DNA of 64,000 nt from an uncultured Tolumonas sp. (GTDB lineage: Bacteria; Pseudomonadota; Gammaproteobacteria; Enterobacterales; Aeromonadaceae): the NCBI RefSeq assembly GCF_963678185.1, contig NZ_OY782757.1, positions 3,004,001 to 3,068,000 on the forward strand, read 5' to 3'. Positions within the stretch are counted from its first letter, which is position 1. Each line of letters begins with the position of its first letter. The notes beneath the pieces are model-generated. The model worked only from the letters and a program-made list of their open reading frames with translations, was not told the origin of the DNA and searched no databases. Below are positions 46,401 through 57,209 of this stretch, piece by piece. The position numbers and the translations under genes are program-made.

Positions 46401-46485
46401 ACTTAAAAACTCTTTAGTTAATAAGGAGTAACCGCGGGTTGCTCCATTTTAATAACCATTGAATGTTATATGTTGGTGCAATCAC

Positions 46486-46513
46486 GCACTATTTTTGTGC
46501 GCTTTTATGGTGC
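46486..46513 (-). promoter_or_regulatory. NtrC enhancer sites upstream of glnA
   Basis: GCACTATTTTTGTGC (46486-46500) fits GCAC-N7-GTGC exactly. GCGCTTTTATGGTGC (46499-46513) fits with one change, sharing two bases with the first. Their centres are 13 bp apart, much closer than the usual 30-bp spacing, so only one may be a strong site. TGGTGCA at 46474-46480 is a further half-site. Confidence 0.75.
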
Positions 46514-46664
46514 GATCGCACATTCATAATCTGCCATTAATGATTATACAGATATCCTGCAAAAATATGCTCGTCGTTTTTACAGCAAATTTGCTATGCA
46601 GATCACGTTGGGGTAGGTAGAATGAGCGTCCGATTTTTAGTCACTTTTTAAGCTCGAGGCGAGG

Positions 46665-48491
46665 ATGTTAGAGAATCTCCGCAATATTGCCATTATTGCG
46701 CACGTTGACCATGGCAAAACAACACTGGTTGACAAACTGTTACAACAGTCTGGAACCCTGGACCGCTCTTCGGAAGGTCAGGAGCGCATTATGGACTCCA
46801 ACGATCTGGAAAAAGAACGCGGGATTACTATTCTTGCCAAAAATACAGCGATCCGCTGGAAAGATTACCGTATCAACATCGTTGACACCCCAGGTCACGC
46901 TGACTTTGGTGGTGAAGTAGAACGTGTTATGTCGATGGTTGACTGTGTACTGCTGTTGGTTGACGCAGTAGACGGCCCAATGCCACAGACTCGTTTCGTT
47001 ACTCAGAAAGCGTTTGCGCGCGGCCTGCGTCCAATCGTTGTAGTGAACAAAGTTGACCGTCCTGGCGCACGTCCGGATTGGGTTATCGATCAGGTATTCG
47101 ACCTGTTCGACAACTTGGGTGCAACTGACGAACAGTTAGATTTCCCAATTGTGTACGCTTCTGCACTGCAGGGTTACGCAACTATGGATCTGAACGAACC
47201 ATCAGACAACATGGACCCGCTGTTTAAAGCGATCCTTGATTTCGTTGAACCGCCAAAAGCGGATCCGGATGGCGAATTCCAGATGCAGATCTCTCAGCTG
47301 GATTACTCTTCTTACGTGGGTGTGATCGGTATCGGTCGTATCACGCGTGGTAGCGTCAAACCAAACCAACAGGTTACTGTGGTTGGTGCTGATGGCAAAA
47401 CCCGTACTGGTAAGATTGGTCAGGTTCAAGGTTACTTAGGTCTGAGCCGTACTGAAGTTGCTGAAGCGCAAGCGGGCGACATCATTGCGATCACTGGTCT
47501 GGGTGAGCTGAAAATCTCTGACACCATCTGTTCTAATGCTGCCGTAGAAGCACTGCCACCACTGTCTGTGGATGAGCCGACTGTAACTATGACCTTCCAG
47601 GTAAACACTTCTCCGTTTGCTGGTAAAGAAGGCAAGTATGTGACTTCCCGTAATATTCTGGAACGTTTGCAAAACGAACTGCGCCACAACGTAGCGCTGC
47701 GTGTTGAAGAAACAGAAGATCCGGATAAATTCCGTGTATCTGGCCGTGGTGAATTGCACTTAGGCATTCTGATCGAAAACATGCGTCGTGAAGGTTTCGA
47801 ACTGGCTGTTTCCCGTCCTGAAGTTATCATGCGTGAAATCGACGGCGTGAAAATGGAACCAATGGAATCATTGACTGTTGATATCGAAGATCAACATCAG
47901 GGTTCTATCATGGAGAAGTTGGGTGAGCGTAAAGCTGACCTGCGTAACATGGTTCCGGATGGTAAAGGTCGTGTACGTCTGGATTATATGATCCCAGCAC
48001 GTGGTCTGATCGGCTTCCAAACTGAATTCATGACCCTGACTTCTGGTACTGGTCTGCTGTACCATACTTTCGAAGAATACGGTGAATTCAAAGGCGGTTC
48101 TATCGGTCAACGTCAAAATGGCGTACTGATCTCTAACGCGACTGGTAAAGCACTGGGCTTCGCTCTGTTTAACCTGCAGGAACGTGGCCGTCTGTTCATT
48201 GAACATGCGACTGAAGTGTATGAAGGCCAGATCATTGGTATTCACAGCCGTTCTAACGATCTGACAGTTAACTGTCTGAAAGGTAAACAGCTGACCAACA
48301 TGCGTGCTTCTGGTACTGACGAAGCGATCGTGTTGACCACGCCAATCAAAATGACGCTGGAACAGGCCATGGAATTCATCGATGATGATGAACTGGTTGA
48401 AGTTACCCCACTGAACGTCCGTGTTCGTAAGAAATTACTGACTGAAATGGATCGTAAACGTGCTAACCGTGGTGGTGGCAAAGAAGATTAA
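46665..48491 (+). CDS. typA: Translational GTPase TypA/BipA
   Basis: TypA is an EF-G-like ribosome-binding GTPase involved in 50S assembly and stress or cold adaptation. The 608 residues include G1 ([12 protein letters not shown], about 9-20), G2 (RGITI), G3 ([14 protein letters not shown]), G4 ([14 protein letters not shown]) and the BipA-specific C-terminal domain ([18 protein letters not shown], then [16 protein letters not shown]). It is divergent from glnA as in E. coli. Confidence 0.97.
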   Translation: MLENLRNIAIIAHVDHGKTTLVDKLLQQSGTLDRSSEGQERIMDSNDLEKERGITILAKNTAIRWKDYRINIVDTPGHADFGGEVERVMSMVDCVLLLVDAVDGPMPQTRFVTQKAFARGLRPIVVVNKVDRPGARPDWVIDQVFDLFDNLGATDEQLDFPIVYASALQGYATMDLNEPSDNMDPLFKAILDFVEPPKADPDGEFQMQISQLDYSSYVGVIGIGRITRGSVKPNQQVTVVGADGKTRTGKIGQVQGYLGLSRTEVAEAQAGDIIAITGLGELKISDTICSNAAVEALPPLSVDEPTVTMTFQVNTSPFAGKEGKYVTSRNILERLQNELRHNVALRVEETEDPDKFRVSGRGELHLGILIENMRREGFELAVSRPEVIMREIDGVKMEPMESLTVDIEDQHQGSIMEKLGERKADLRNMVPDGKGRVRLDYMIPARGLIGFQTEFMTLTSGTGLLYHTFEEYGEFKGGSIGQRQNGVLISNATGKALGFALFNLQERGRLFIEHATEVYEGQIIGIHSRSNDLTVNCLKGKQLTNMRASGTDEAIVLTTPIKMTLEQAMEFIDDDELVEVTPLNVRVRKKLLTEMDRKRANRGGGKED

Positions 48492-48521
48492 TTCTTCTTT
48501 CTATTTCCGCTGTTATCTGAG

Positions 48522-48548
48522 AGCCTCGCATTTGCGGGGCTTTTTTTT
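48522..48548 (+). terminator. Terminator of typA
   Basis: AGCCTCGC and GCGGGGCT pair (one G-U) around ATTT, followed by eight T. It lies about 30 bases after the typA stop. Confidence 0.92.
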
Positions 48549-48591
48549 AGTTGTATGCTAGACCCGATTTTAAGACAGAAAGAAGGTGAAG

Positions 48592-49500
48592 ATGACAAAA
48601 GATCCAACCCGACTATTGGCATTGCGTAATAGCCGTTGGGTAAAAAGTCGTTTGTTGAGTCTGCGACTACGCCGGTTTGCGGCTTTTTTCTGGCGACGGG
48701 TCTGGCATGACCGTTTACCGGTGCTGGCCGGGCATTTAGCGTATGTGTCGTTGTTATCTATCGTACCAATGCTGGCGGTGGTGTTTTCAGTGCTGTCTTG
48801 GCTGCCACGTTTTTCTTATTTTCGTCGTCAAGTAGAGACGTTTGTATTCAGTAATTTCGTACCAGCTACCGAAATTGCATTTCGTTATCATTTCTCGTTA
48901 TTTGTCAAAAATGCCTCCAGAACCACCTCTATCGGGTTGGTGATGTTGGTGGTATTAGCCCTGTTTCTGATAGCAGCTATTGATGAAAACATGAATCATA
49001 TCTGGCGTTGTCGCGGCCAACGTAAATGGCTGAAAACCATTACGATGTATAGCATGGTGTTAGGTATTGCACCGATGCTGGTTGGCGGCAGCTTATTATT
49101 ATCTTCGCAAGTGCAGGGCTGGGCACTATGGGATTATGAATTAGTCTCATCATTGGGCGGCGGTTTGCTGGATCTGTTACCGTATTTGTTATCCTTGGGC
49201 GGTATTTTGCTGTTATACAAGGTGGTGCCGAATGTTTATGTGCGTTGGCAACATGCGTTAATTGGTGCCACGCTGTCAGCTCTGTTGTTTGAAATCGCTA
49301 AAGAGGGCTTTGGTTATTACATTGCCCATTTTGGCACCTATAAATCGATTTATGGTGCCTTAGCTGGTATTCCAATCATGATGATTTGGTTATATATGAG
49401 CTGGTTGGTAGTGTTATTGGGGGCCGAATTAACGGCCACATTGGGCGAATGGCAGCTCAACCGCACATTACGTGGGAATAAACCGGCACAAATTTATTGA
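48592..49500 (+). CDS. yihY: YihY/BrkB-family inner-membrane protein
   Basis: This 302-residue protein has six hydrophobic segments in the YihY/UPF0761 pattern: GHLAYVSLLSIVPMLAVVFSV, DENMNHIWRCRGQRKWLKT, and the C-terminal FGTYKSIYGALAGIPIMMIWLYMSW followed by LGAELTA. The family was once called RNase BN in error; its true function is not settled. The start at 48592 follows AAGG by five bases, with a GTG two codons upstream as alternative. Its 3' end overlaps the convergent rstB stop by seven bases. Confidence 0.9.
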   Translation: MTKDPTRLLALRNSRWVKSRLLSLRLRRFAAFFWRRVWHDRLPVLAGHLAYVSLLSIVPMLAVVFSVLSWLPRFSYFRRQVETFVFSNFVPATEIAFRYHFSLFVKNASRTTSIGLVMLVVLALFLIAAIDENMNHIWRCRGQRKWLKTITMYSMVLGIAPMLVGGSLLLSSQVQGWALWDYELVSSLGGGLLDLLPYLLSLGGILLLYKVVPNVYVRWQHALIGATLSALLFEIAKEGFGYYIAHFGTYKSIYGALAGIPIMMIWLYMSWLVVLLGAELTATLGEWQLNRTLRGNKPAQIY

Positions 49501-50777
49501 GCCGGGTTAGGCCAGCGACAAACAAAACAGGCGCCACCGAGAGCATTCTCTTCCACTATTGCGCTGCCTTTATGCGCTTGCATGATCCCTTGCACGATGG
49601 CGAGGCCCAGTCCAAAACCACCGGTCGCCCGATCGCGGCTGGGGTCCAGCCGGACAAAGGCGTCAAAAATCGTCGCCCGCTGTTCTGCCGGAATACCAGG
49701 GCCATCATCTTCGACTTTAATGATATTCCACCCGAGTTCTTGGAATAACTCGATCCGGATCTGCTGCTGGCTGTAACGCAATGCATTGCCTACTAGGTTA
49801 TCGAGCATTCGATCAAGTAGTTTTATGTCGCCCTGCCAATGCCATGCAGTGGGGATAGTTGCGACTTGTAGCTGTTTACCATCCAATAAACTTAACCAGT
49901 CATGTTGGCGTTGTTGCAGCCATTCAGCAGGCGAAAAAGTCTGATAAGTCAGCGTGACCTGTGGTCTATCGAGTCGGGCGTAAGTGAGCATTTCATCGAT
50001 CAGTGTTTCCAGATGTGAAATATCACGCTCTATACCTTGTTGTGCGTCATCTGCAAGTGGTGGATCAAGCATTTCCAACCGGTAACGTAAGCGAACGAGC
50101 GGGGTGCGTAATTCATGTGCTACGTTGTCGGTGAGCCGTTTTTTGCTGGCAATCACTTCTTGGATGTTATCTGCCATTTGATCAAAAGCGCGCCCGAGAC
50201 GCTGTAAACTGGATGTTTCCGGTAAATTTATACGAGCGCTAAGATCGCCACGGCCTAAGCGGCGTGCAGTTCGTTCCAGTAAAAGCAGATCCCGCCAATG
50301 AGGTCGCATCCAGATAAAAACCGGTAAACCAAGTGAGATACCTAATAAGCCCAGTAACAGATAATCGAAATCGGCAATTTCATGCTGGAAAGACAGATAC
50401 GGTATCGGCCCGGCGACTAAGACGTAGTTGGTATCAGGGATTTGTTCCATACACAGCGAACGATCTTCTACTATCACAATCTCACCACGGCCGAGTGCGG
50501 CAAAAGATTCATCATCTAATGGCTGATCTTGCGTGTATTCAATGTGCACGGGAAATGAGAGATCTAGATCGAGGCTGGCGAGTTGTTGCGGCCAGTTTTC
50601 TTGTGGTACCTCTGCAAGTTCGCGTTCCAACAGCGTCATGACGCTGTCCATCAGATCTGTTAATGACTTTTCGCTGCTGCGTTCCGCGGTAAGTTTGTAG
50701 ATCCCGCCAACCAGCAAGGTGACTAGCAGGAATGACGCCATCAGTAACAGATAAAACTGGATAAACAGCTTGCGCAT
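49494..50777 (-). CDS. rstB: Sensor histidine kinase RstB
   Basis: RstB is the inner-membrane sensor of the RstBA two-component system, linked in enterobacteria to PhoPQ, Mg2+ and acid responses. The 427 residues align with E. coli RstB: N-terminal KLFIQFYLLLMASFLLV (TM1), periplasmic sensor (about 30-135), TM2, HAMP (LERTARRLGRGDLSARI), phospho-His about 221 (NVAHELRTPLVRLRYRLEM) and HATPase motifs (DDGPGIP, GGFGLGLAI). It is three bases downstream of rstA. Confidence 0.95.
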   Translation of the reverse strand: MRKLFIQFYLLLMASFLLVTLLVGGIYKLTAERSSEKSLTDLMDSVMTLLERELAEVPQENWPQQLASLDLDLSFPVHIEYTQDQPLDDESFAALGRGEIVIVEDRSLCMEQIPDTNYVLVAGPIPYLSFQHEIADFDYLLLGLLGISLGLPVFIWMRPHWRDLLLLERTARRLGRGDLSARINLPETSSLQRLGRAFDQMADNIQEVIASKKRLTDNVAHELRTPLVRLRYRLEMLDPPLADDAQQGIERDISHLETLIDEMLTYARLDRPQVTLTYQTFSPAEWLQQRQHDWLSLLDGKQLQVATIPTAWHWQGDIKLLDRMLDNLVGNALRYSQQQIRIELFQELGWNIIKVEDDGPGIPAEQRATIFDAFVRLDPSRDRATGGFGLGLAIVQGIMQAHKGSAIVEENALGGACFVCRWPNPAQ

Positions 50778-50780
50778 GGG

Positions 50781-51497
50781 TTAATTCCACGCGGAAGGCG
50801 CGAGGAGATAGCCTTTGTTGCGTACAGTTTTGATGCGGGTGGGCTCTTGCGCGTTATCGCCTAATTTCCGTCGTAGACGTGAAATGGCAACGTCCACACT
50901 GCGATCTAATCCATCATATTCCACACCACGCAGCACTTTCAGTAATGATTCCCGGCTCATGATGTGACCGGCATGACTGGCGAGTTCCCACAACAATTCA
51001 AAATCACTGGTGGAAAGCGGAATATTTTCACCGGCCAAGATGACATCACGGCTGGTAGGGTCGACGGTCAGTTGGCCAAAATGCAGTGGGTGAGAGCCAG
51101 ATGGTGGTGCCACGACGGCGGGTTGTGTTGGCGTTTGGGTCTGGCGTAATTGAACACGCAGGCGCGCCAATAACACAGACGGTGGCGTTGTTTTCAGTAT
51201 GTAATCACTGGCACCCAATTCCAGCCCCAGAATATGGTTCATATCGCTATCTAGCGAAGTGAGCATCACGATAGGGCCTGCGTATTGTGGATGCAGATTA
51301 CGGCATAACGTGAGCCCGTCAATGCCGGGCAACATGATGTCCAGCAAGACCAGATCGGGTTTTTCCTGCAAAATGATCGCCATGGCCGTGTCACCACGGG
51401 GAACCAGCGTGACATCCAGGTCATGTTTACCCAGAAAGCTTTTGATCAAAGCGCCCAGTTCAGCATCATCTTCTACAAAAACAATACGTTGCATCAT
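50781..51497 (-). CDS. rstA: Response regulator RstA
   Basis: RstA is an OmpR-family regulator of 238 residues. The receiver domain has phospho-Asp about 53 (LVLLDIMLPGIDGL). The C-terminal winged helix has ISRLRRKLGDNAQEPTRIKTVRNKGYLL (split by the wing). Start codons MM overlap at 51497/51494. It lies between a small acidic protein gene and rstB and is co-directional with both. Confidence 0.95.
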   Translation of the reverse strand: MMQRIVFVEDDAELGALIKSFLGKHDLDVTLVPRGDTAMAIILQEKPDLVLLDIMLPGIDGLTLCRNLHPQYAGPIVMLTSLDSDMNHILGLELGASDYILKTTPPSVLLARLRVQLRQTQTPTQPAVVAPPSGSHPLHFGQLTVDPTSRDVILAGENIPLSTSDFELLWELASHAGHIMSRESLLKVLRGVEYDGLDRSVDVAISRLRRKLGDNAQEPTRIKTVRNKGYLLAPSAWN

Positions 51498-51504
51498 TAC
51501 CGCC

Positions 51505-51825
51505 TTATTCTGGCTGCCACAGAATATGACATTCCTGACTATCCGGTTCGCGACTGATCAACATGCGGGCGAACAAATAGTCAAACTCTTGCTCGGCATT
51601 TAATAACCCAACACGGACTTCTAGCCACTCTTCCGGTTTGACTTCGGCCTGTATCTCTTCTTCCCAGTCAGCTTCGGGTTCACAGTCGCCTAAGCCGCCG
51701 CGCTCGGGAAATTCCTGGTTAAAGCGATTTAGTGTTGCTTCATCCAGATTGTCGGCGGCCAGTTCCAGAAACAGTTCGTAAGCTTGATCGATTAATACAT
51801 CTAATTCAGTTTGTTGTTGATCCAT
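51505..51825 (-). CDS. Small acidic protein of unknown function upstream of rstA
   Basis: I do not recognise this 106-residue protein. It is strongly acidic (LGDCEPEADWEEEIQAEVKPEEWLEV in the middle), helical by appearance, and has two Cys, one near the C-terminal ECHILWQPE. No signal peptide or membrane segment is visible. GAGGA lies seven bases before the ATG at 51825. It is seven bases upstream of rstA and 26 bases downstream of the GGDEF/EAL gene, so all four genes may share a transcript. Confidence 0.8.
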   Translation of the reverse strand: MDQQQTELDVLIDQAYELFLELAADNLDEATLNRFNQEFPERGGLGDCEPEADWEEEIQAEVKPEEWLEVRVGLLNAEQEFDYLFARMLISREPDSQECHILWQPE

Positions 51826-51851
51826 GATATTTCCTCGCTTAATCATGGCTA

Positions 51852-53939
51852 TTACAGCATGTTAGTTCCGTGCTGGCGAGGGGCTTGCGTTGCAGATATC
51901 TGAATCATGTGCTGTTCGAGCAGCGGGGTAATTAATCGAGCTGAAACCGGCTTAGAAAACAGATAACCCTGACCTTCATCGCAATTGAAGTTTTGCAATA
52001 AATACATCTGTTCGGTGGTTTCGATGCCTTCAGCAATGATCTGTTTATTCAGCGAATGCCCCATTTCAATAATGGCACGGACAATCTGGGCATCTTTATC
52101 GTCCTCCATGGCCTGAGTCACAAACGAACGATCTATTTTCAGTACATTGATCGGCAAGTCACGTAAGCTCGCCAGGCTGGAATGGCCGGTACCAAAGTCA
52201 TCAATGGCAATGACAAAACCGCTGTTACGTAACTGTTCGAGTTGGTCGATGATCCGCGGCAGGTTTTCCATCATGTTGTTTTCGGTGATTTCCAACTGAA
52301 TATAATGTGTATTGATCGCCATTTGCTCTGACAATGCACAGATCCGATCACTGACATTCCGGCGCAATAATTGTTTTACCGAAACATTGATCGCAATGTC
52401 GATCATGATCTGTTGTTTGTGCCAAATAGAGGCTTGGCGTAGTGCTTCTACCAGCACCCAATCACCAAGATCGACAATTAGGCCGCTGTCTTCCGCAATA
52501 GGAATAAACTCTGCCGGAGATAACATGCCTTCGTCGGGATGATGCCAGCGGATCAGGGCTTCTACGCCGGTGATTTCACCAGTCGTCAGGCGGATCTTGG
52601 GTTGATAGTGTAATTCCAACTGATTACTGATGATCGCCAGTCTAAGCTCTTGCTCCAGTTTCATCTTGCGCGCCATGTTCACGGTCATGGTTGGCTGGAA
52701 AAAACGGAATGCATTCCCACCGTCCGTTTTAGCGACTCGCATTGCCTGATTGGCGTGCAGTAATAACTCTTCGGCTTGTACACCATCCTCTGGAAAAACC
52801 GCAATGCCCAGTGATGCGCCAATCTGTACGTCGCGCTTGTTTAATTCAAGTGGCTGAATAATTGATAATTTCAGCTGTCGAAGTATGCGCATCAAATCAA
52901 GCGTTTTGACTTTGTTATTCAGGAACAGCACAAATTCATCACCGGCAATCCGTGCGGCAACGCCATTATGCTTGTGTGCGGTGGCGTCTAAGCGGTTAGC
53001 GATGGCGACCAGTAAATCATCGCCCTGATCGTGACCGAGAGAATTATTGATATCTTTAAAGCGGTCTAAGCCAATAGAAATAACTACTAAATGGCTTTGG
53101 TTCTGCTCTACGGACTGGATCGCCGTTTTGACCCGCTCCAGTAACGAAAGCCGGTTGGGTAATTCAGTCAGCGGATCATGAAAGGCAATAAAATGGATCC
53201 GATCGCTAATTTCACTTTCCATTTCCGCCAGTAATTGATGGTACTGCTGTTCACGACGAAATAAATTGAGCAACAAAGGGCGAAAGATAAATAGCGCTTC
53301 CAGAAGCAAGGTCAGCAGCATGCCAAATAACGATAAGCGGTTGTAATTCTGCAGCTTATAGACTGCTTGCTCACTTTCGTATTGATATTGGCTGACCAGT
53401 TTATCGAGGCTATCTAATAAATTTCGATTGGCGGCAAAACGCAGTTGGATCAGCGCATTTTGCCGGGTTTCCTGACTTAATTGCGTGTCTGCGAGTTGTT
53501 TTGCGGTGGTTATGAAATCGGTAACCTGTTTATTCAGATTGATCGGGTTTTGATGAAACAGTTGTTGAATGGCTATAGAGTCAGGTATTGGGATCTGCAG
53601 GCGCACTGAACCATTCACCAGCGCCTGATGTACTTCCGCCATGTTATCTATGGCGGCAAGATATTCTTGCCGGAGCTGGGGCGTGGATTGACGCTCAATG
53701 GGGAGCAGCATTTCACCGGCAAACCGCGTGATCCGTTGTGAGAGCATTCTTTGCCGACCGGCCTGATTAACAACCCGCGCGGTAGCTTCTTGTTTTTGCA
53801 CAATACTTTGCACTAAATAGTGTGAAAACAGCGATAGCAACGCGATGATCGACAAGGCGATGAGATACGTGACCGTACCTGTCCGCCAGTGTTGTTTTAA
53901 TGCACTGGGATCAGCGTACCATTTTGGTTTAATTGCCAT
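51852..53939 (-). CDS. Membrane-bound GGDEF/EAL cyclic-di-GMP protein with PilJ-type sensor
   Basis: This 695-residue protein has a TM near residue 25-45 and a periplasmic four-helix sensor of the PilJ/NIT-like type (NQAGRQRMLSQRITRFAGEML). A second TM (about 203-222) leads to GGDEF and EAL domains. The GGDEF motif reads AGDEF (about 329-333), which may still work or may only bind GTP. The EAL domain looks complete: EALIRW, EITENNM, DDFGTGHSS, KIDRSF and EGIET. Net phosphodiesterase activity is likely. It is the first gene of a group ending in rstB. Confidence 0.92.
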   Translation of the reverse strand: MAIKPKWYADPSALKQHWRTGTVTYLIALSIIALLSLFSHYLVQSIVQKQEATARVVNQAGRQRMLSQRITRFAGEMLLPIERQSTPQLRQEYLAAIDNMAEVHQALVNGSVRLQIPIPDSIAIQQLFHQNPINLNKQVTDFITTAKQLADTQLSQETRQNALIQLRFAANRNLLDSLDKLVSQYQYESEQAVYKLQNYNRLSLFGMLLTLLLEALFIFRPLLLNLFRREQQYHQLLAEMESEISDRIHFIAFHDPLTELPNRLSLLERVKTAIQSVEQNQSHLVVISIGLDRFKDINNSLGHDQGDDLLVAIANRLDATAHKHNGVAARIAGDEFVLFLNNKVKTLDLMRILRQLKLSIIQPLELNKRDVQIGASLGIAVFPEDGVQAEELLLHANQAMRVAKTDGGNAFRFFQPTMTVNMARKMKLEQELRLAIISNQLELHYQPKIRLTTGEITGVEALIRWHHPDEGMLSPAEFIPIAEDSGLIVDLGDWVLVEALRQASIWHKQQIMIDIAINVSVKQLLRRNVSDRICALSEQMAINTHYIQLEITENNMMENLPRIIDQLEQLRNSGFVIAIDDFGTGHSSLASLRDLPINVLKIDRSFVTQAMEDDKDAQIVRAIIEMGHSLNKQIIAEGIETTEQMYLLQNFNCDEGQGYLFSKPVSARLITPLLEQHMIQISATQAPRQHGTNML

Positions 53940-54200
53940 GTGCTCTCTCGTTAGACATTATTCAGCAGATTTAAGTCAGCCGTCCTAATGAGTCTTTTGG
54001 CTGCTTTTTATTTCTCCTGCTGTCATTGACCCGGCTTGTTGTAGATTAAAATATAGCCCATTGCGGAGCTGAATGAACAACATTTATCTTAGATATTATT
54101 TAAGCAGCGTGGCATCTGTGATGCTAAAACCGCGCTGTAAAGCAGTGATTATGGTAGGCTAGCGGCCAGTAATCAGAGAGATACCAAGAGAATAATAAAC

Positions 54201-56477
54201 ATGAGTGATGCTGAACTGAGTCTGGATGGAGTCGAGCGCCAGCCGCTGCGAACTTTCACTGAACAGGCTTATCTCAACTACTCCATGTACGTGATCATGG
54301 ATCGCGCCTTACCGCATATTGCGGACGGTCTGAAACCAGTGCAGCGTCGCATTGTGTATGCGATGAGTGAACTGGGCTTATCAGCGCTGGCGAAGCATAA
54401 AAAATCGGCACGTACAGTCGGGGATGTGCTCGGTAAATACCATCCACATGGTGATTCCGCCTGTTATGAAGCCATGGTGCTGATGGCGCAGCCGTTTTCT
54501 TACCGCTACCCGCTGGTGGACGGCCAAGGTAACTGGGGAGCGCCGGATGATCCGAAATCATTTGCGGCGATGCGTTATACCGAAGCGCGGTTATCGCGTT
54601 TCTCTGAGTTGTTATTGAGTGAACTGGAACAGGGCACGGTTGAATGGCAGCCTAACTTTGATGGCACCATGCAAGAGCCGCAGATCCTGCCGGCGCGCTT
54701 GCCGCACATCCTGTTAAACGGTATTACCGGTATCGCGGTCGGTATGGCGACCGATATTCCACCGCATAACGTGCGCGAAGTCGCACAGGCTTGTATCACA
54801 CTACTTGATCGCCCTGATGCGACTATGGCTGATTTGCTCGAGCATGTGCAGGGGCCGGATTACCCGACCAAAGCCGAGATCATCACGCCAAGGGCTGAGA
54901 TCCGTAAAATTTATGAATCGGGCAAAGGGTCGATTCGGGCACGTGCGGTCTATCACATGGAAGATGGTGATATCGTTATTACCGCATTGCCACATCAGGC
55001 GTCGGGTGCCCGTGTAATTGAGCAGATCGCTGCGCAAATGCAGGCCAAGAAATTACCGATGGTCAGTGACTTACGCGATGAGTCTGATCATGAAAATCCA
55101 ACGCGTTTAGTGATTGTGCCGCGTTCCAACCGCATCGATGTTGAGCAGCTGATGCAGCATCTGTTTGCCAGCACCGATCTGGAAAAAAGCTACCGCGTAA
55201 ACCTCAACATGTTGGGGATGGATCACCGGCCACAGGTCAAAAATCTGCTGACCATCCTGACCGAATGGCTAGCGTTCCGTCGGGAAACGGTGCGGCGTCG
55301 TCTGCAATTCCGCTTGGATAAAGTGCTGAACCGTTTGCATATTCTGGACGGTTTGCTGATCGCCTATCTCAATATTGATGAAGTGATCGCGATTATTCGT
55401 AATGAAGATGAACCGAAAAAAGAGCTGATGCGCCGCTTTGGTTTATCTGAGATCCAAGCTGATGCGATTTTGGATTTGAAACTGCGTCATCTGGCGAAGT
55501 TGGAAGAGTTTAAGATCCGCGGTGAGCAAGATGAGTTAGCCAAGGAACGTGACCAGTTACAATCATTGCTGGGTTCAGAGCGCAAACTGGGCAATCTGCT
55601 GAAAAAAGAAATTCAGGCCGATGCGGAAAAATACGGCGATGATCGCCGCTCACCGCTGGTGGAGCGTCAGGAAGCCAAACAACTCACGGAAAAAGAGCTG
55701 ACGCCAAGTGAGTTAGTGACTGTGGTTGTTTCCGAAATGGGCTGGGTGCGTGCCGCGAAAGGGCATGAGGTTGATGTGCAAGGTCTCAGTTATAAAGCCG
55801 GTGATGGTTATCTGGTCAGTGCGCAAGGGCGCAGTAACCAGCAAGCGGTGTTTATGAGTAACTTGGGTCGCACTTATTCGCTGGAAGCGCACACCTTGCC
55901 ATCGGCGCGCGGTCAGGGTGAACCGTTAACCGGTAAACTCAGCTTTGCAACCGGTGAACAGACGCGTTATGTGTTGTTGGGCAATGAAGAAGATCGTTAC
56001 CTGATCGCATCCGATGCGGGTTATGGTTTCTTGTGTACCTACAATGATTTGGTGAGTAAAAACAAAAACGGTAAAGCACTGTTAACCTTACCGGAAGGTG
56101 CGCTGGTGTTACCACCACAAATCACTGGTAAGCAAGATGATAGCTTGTGTCTGGTGATCAGCAGTGAAGGGCGTATGTTGTTATTCCCACTGAATACGCT
56201 ACCGCAGTTGGGTAAAGGGAAGGGCAATAAGTTGATCGGCATTCCTGCTGATAAAGTGGCCAGCCGGGAAGAGTTTGTGAGCCATATCGCGGTGGTGCGC
56301 CCAGATCAGGCAGTGACCTTGTATGCCGGAAAACGTAAATTAACGCTGAAGCCAGGTGATATGACGTTATATCACGGTGAACGCGGTCGTCGCGGGGCTA
56401 AATTGCCACGCGGTTTGCAGCGAGTTGATCGCGTTGAGCCGGAGCTGAGTGCTTCAGCTTCTGATGATGCAGTATAA
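54201..56477 (+). CDS. parC: DNA topoisomerase IV subunit A
   Basis: ParC is the breakage-reunion subunit that decatenates daughter chromosomes. The 758 residues match E. coli Par[22 protein letters not shown], catalytic Tyr about 126 in [11 protein letters not shown], and a C-terminal DNA-binding region. In the quinolone-resistance region [15 protein letters not shown], the Ser and Glu equivalent to E. coli Ser80 and Glu84 are unchanged. plsC follows at 12 bases, as in many gammaproteobacteria; parE is not adjacent. Confidence 0.97.
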   Translation: MSDAELSLDGVERQPLRTFTEQAYLNYSMYVIMDRALPHIADGLKPVQRRIVYAMSELGLSALAKHKKSARTVGDVLGKYHPHGDSACYEAMVLMAQPFSYRYPLVDGQGNWGAPDDPKSFAAMRYTEARLSRFSELLLSELEQGTVEWQPNFDGTMQEPQILPARLPHILLNGITGIAVGMATDIPPHNVREVAQACITLLDRPDATMADLLEHVQGPDYPTKAEIITPRAEIRKIYESGKGSIRARAVYHMEDGDIVITALPHQASGARVIEQIAAQMQAKKLPMVSDLRDESDHENPTRLVIVPRSNRIDVEQLMQHLFASTDLEKSYRVNLNMLGMDHRPQVKNLLTILTEWLAFRRETVRRRLQFRLDKVLNRLHILDGLLIAYLNIDEVIAIIRNEDEPKKELMRRFGLSEIQADAILDLKLRHLAKLEEFKIRGEQDELAKERDQLQSLLGSERKLGNLLKKEIQADAEKYGDDRRSPLVERQEAKQLTEKELTPSELVTVVVSEMGWVRAAKGHEVDVQGLSYKAGDGYLVSAQGRSNQQAVFMSNLGRTYSLEAHTLPSARGQGEPLTGKLSFATGEQTRYVLLGNEEDRYLIASDAGYGFLCTYNDLVSKNKNGKALLTLPEGALVLPPQITGKQDDSLCLVISSEGRMLLFPLNTLPQLGKGKGNKLIGIPADKVASREEFVSHIAVVRPDQAVTLYAGKRKLTLKPGDMTLYHGERGRRGAKLPRGLQRVDRVEPELSASASDDAV

Positions 56478-56489
56478 AAGGTTATTTTC

Positions 56490-57209
56490 ATGCTAAAAGT
56501 GTTACGTATTATCACATTGATCGTATTGTTGGTAGTTTGGTTTGTTGTTGGCATGGTGGTCTGTTTAGCGCGGCCACGCCATAAAAATAACGTGTATTAC
56601 CTATCTCGTATGCTCAATTGGGCTTGTTGGGTACTGGGCGTTAAAGTTAAACGAATTATTCCCGATGAGTGCCACAATATCGGGTCTGCTGTCTATGTTG
56701 CCAACCATCAGACTAACTACGACATCATGGTGCTGGGCTGTGTCATGCCGGGCACCGTTTCAATGGGTAAGCAAAGCCTGGCTTGGATCCCGCTATTTGG
56801 TCAGGTTTATTACTTGAGCGGTAACATCCTGATTGACCGTGCCCGAAGTAGTAAAGCAGCCGATACCATCCGTCAGGTTGTAGCGAAGATAAAACAACGT
56901 GGCATCTCCATCTGGATGTTTCCAGAGGGGACGCGCTCTAAAGGCCGGGGTTTAATTCCATTTAAAACCGGTGCCTTTCATACGGCCATTGCGGCGAAAG
57001 TACCACTGGTGCCGATTGTTTGTTCCAGTTATGCCGGACAAATTGATCTCAATCGCTGGGATAATGGCGAAATCATCGTGGAAATGCTGCCACCAGTAGA
57101 TTCGCAACAATGGAAGCGCGCGACCGTTAAAGATTGCAGCAATACCATTCGCGCATTAATGGAAAGCAAATTGGCGGAGTTAGATGCCAAGGTCAAAAAA
57201 CCGCAATAA
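56490..57209 (+). CDS. plsC: 1-Acyl-sn-glycerol-3-phosphate acyltransferase
   Basis: PlsC adds the second acyl chain to lysophosphatidic acid, giving phosphatidic acid at the inner membrane. The 239 residues begin with an N-terminal membrane helix. Acyltransferase motif I is NHQTNYD (HX4D, about 73-79) and motif III is FPEGTRSKGRG (about 144-154). It follows parC at 12 bases. Confidence 0.96.
   Translation: MLKVLRIITLIVLLVVWFVVGMVVCLARPRHKNNVYYLSRMLNWACWVLGVKVKRIIPDECHNIGSAVYVANHQTNYDIMVLGCVMPGTVSMGKQSLAWIPLFGQVYYLSGNILIDRARSSKAADTIRQVVAKIKQRGISIWMFPEGTRSKGRGLIPFKTGAFHTAIAAKVPLVPIVCSSYAGQIDLNRWDNGEIIVEMLPPVDSQQWKRATVKDCSNTIRALMESKLAELDAKVKKPQ

Larger units (their letters stand above)
46325..46664. 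other. Divergent regulatory region between glnA and typA
   Basis: This 340-base gap contains the glnA sigma-54 promoter (46385-46400), two NtrC sites (46486-46513) and an adjacent palindrome GTGCGATCGCAC (46510-46521) that may hold a further half-site. The last 100 bases should contain the typA promoter, but no clear -35/-10 pair stands out. No gene is evident. Confidence 0.65.

Noticed and set aside
53960..54015. Hairpin with CAGCC/GGCTG arms and a T-run upstream of parC
   Set aside because: Stem of about five pairs with a long loop; not a credible terminator, and no gene ends there on the plus strand.
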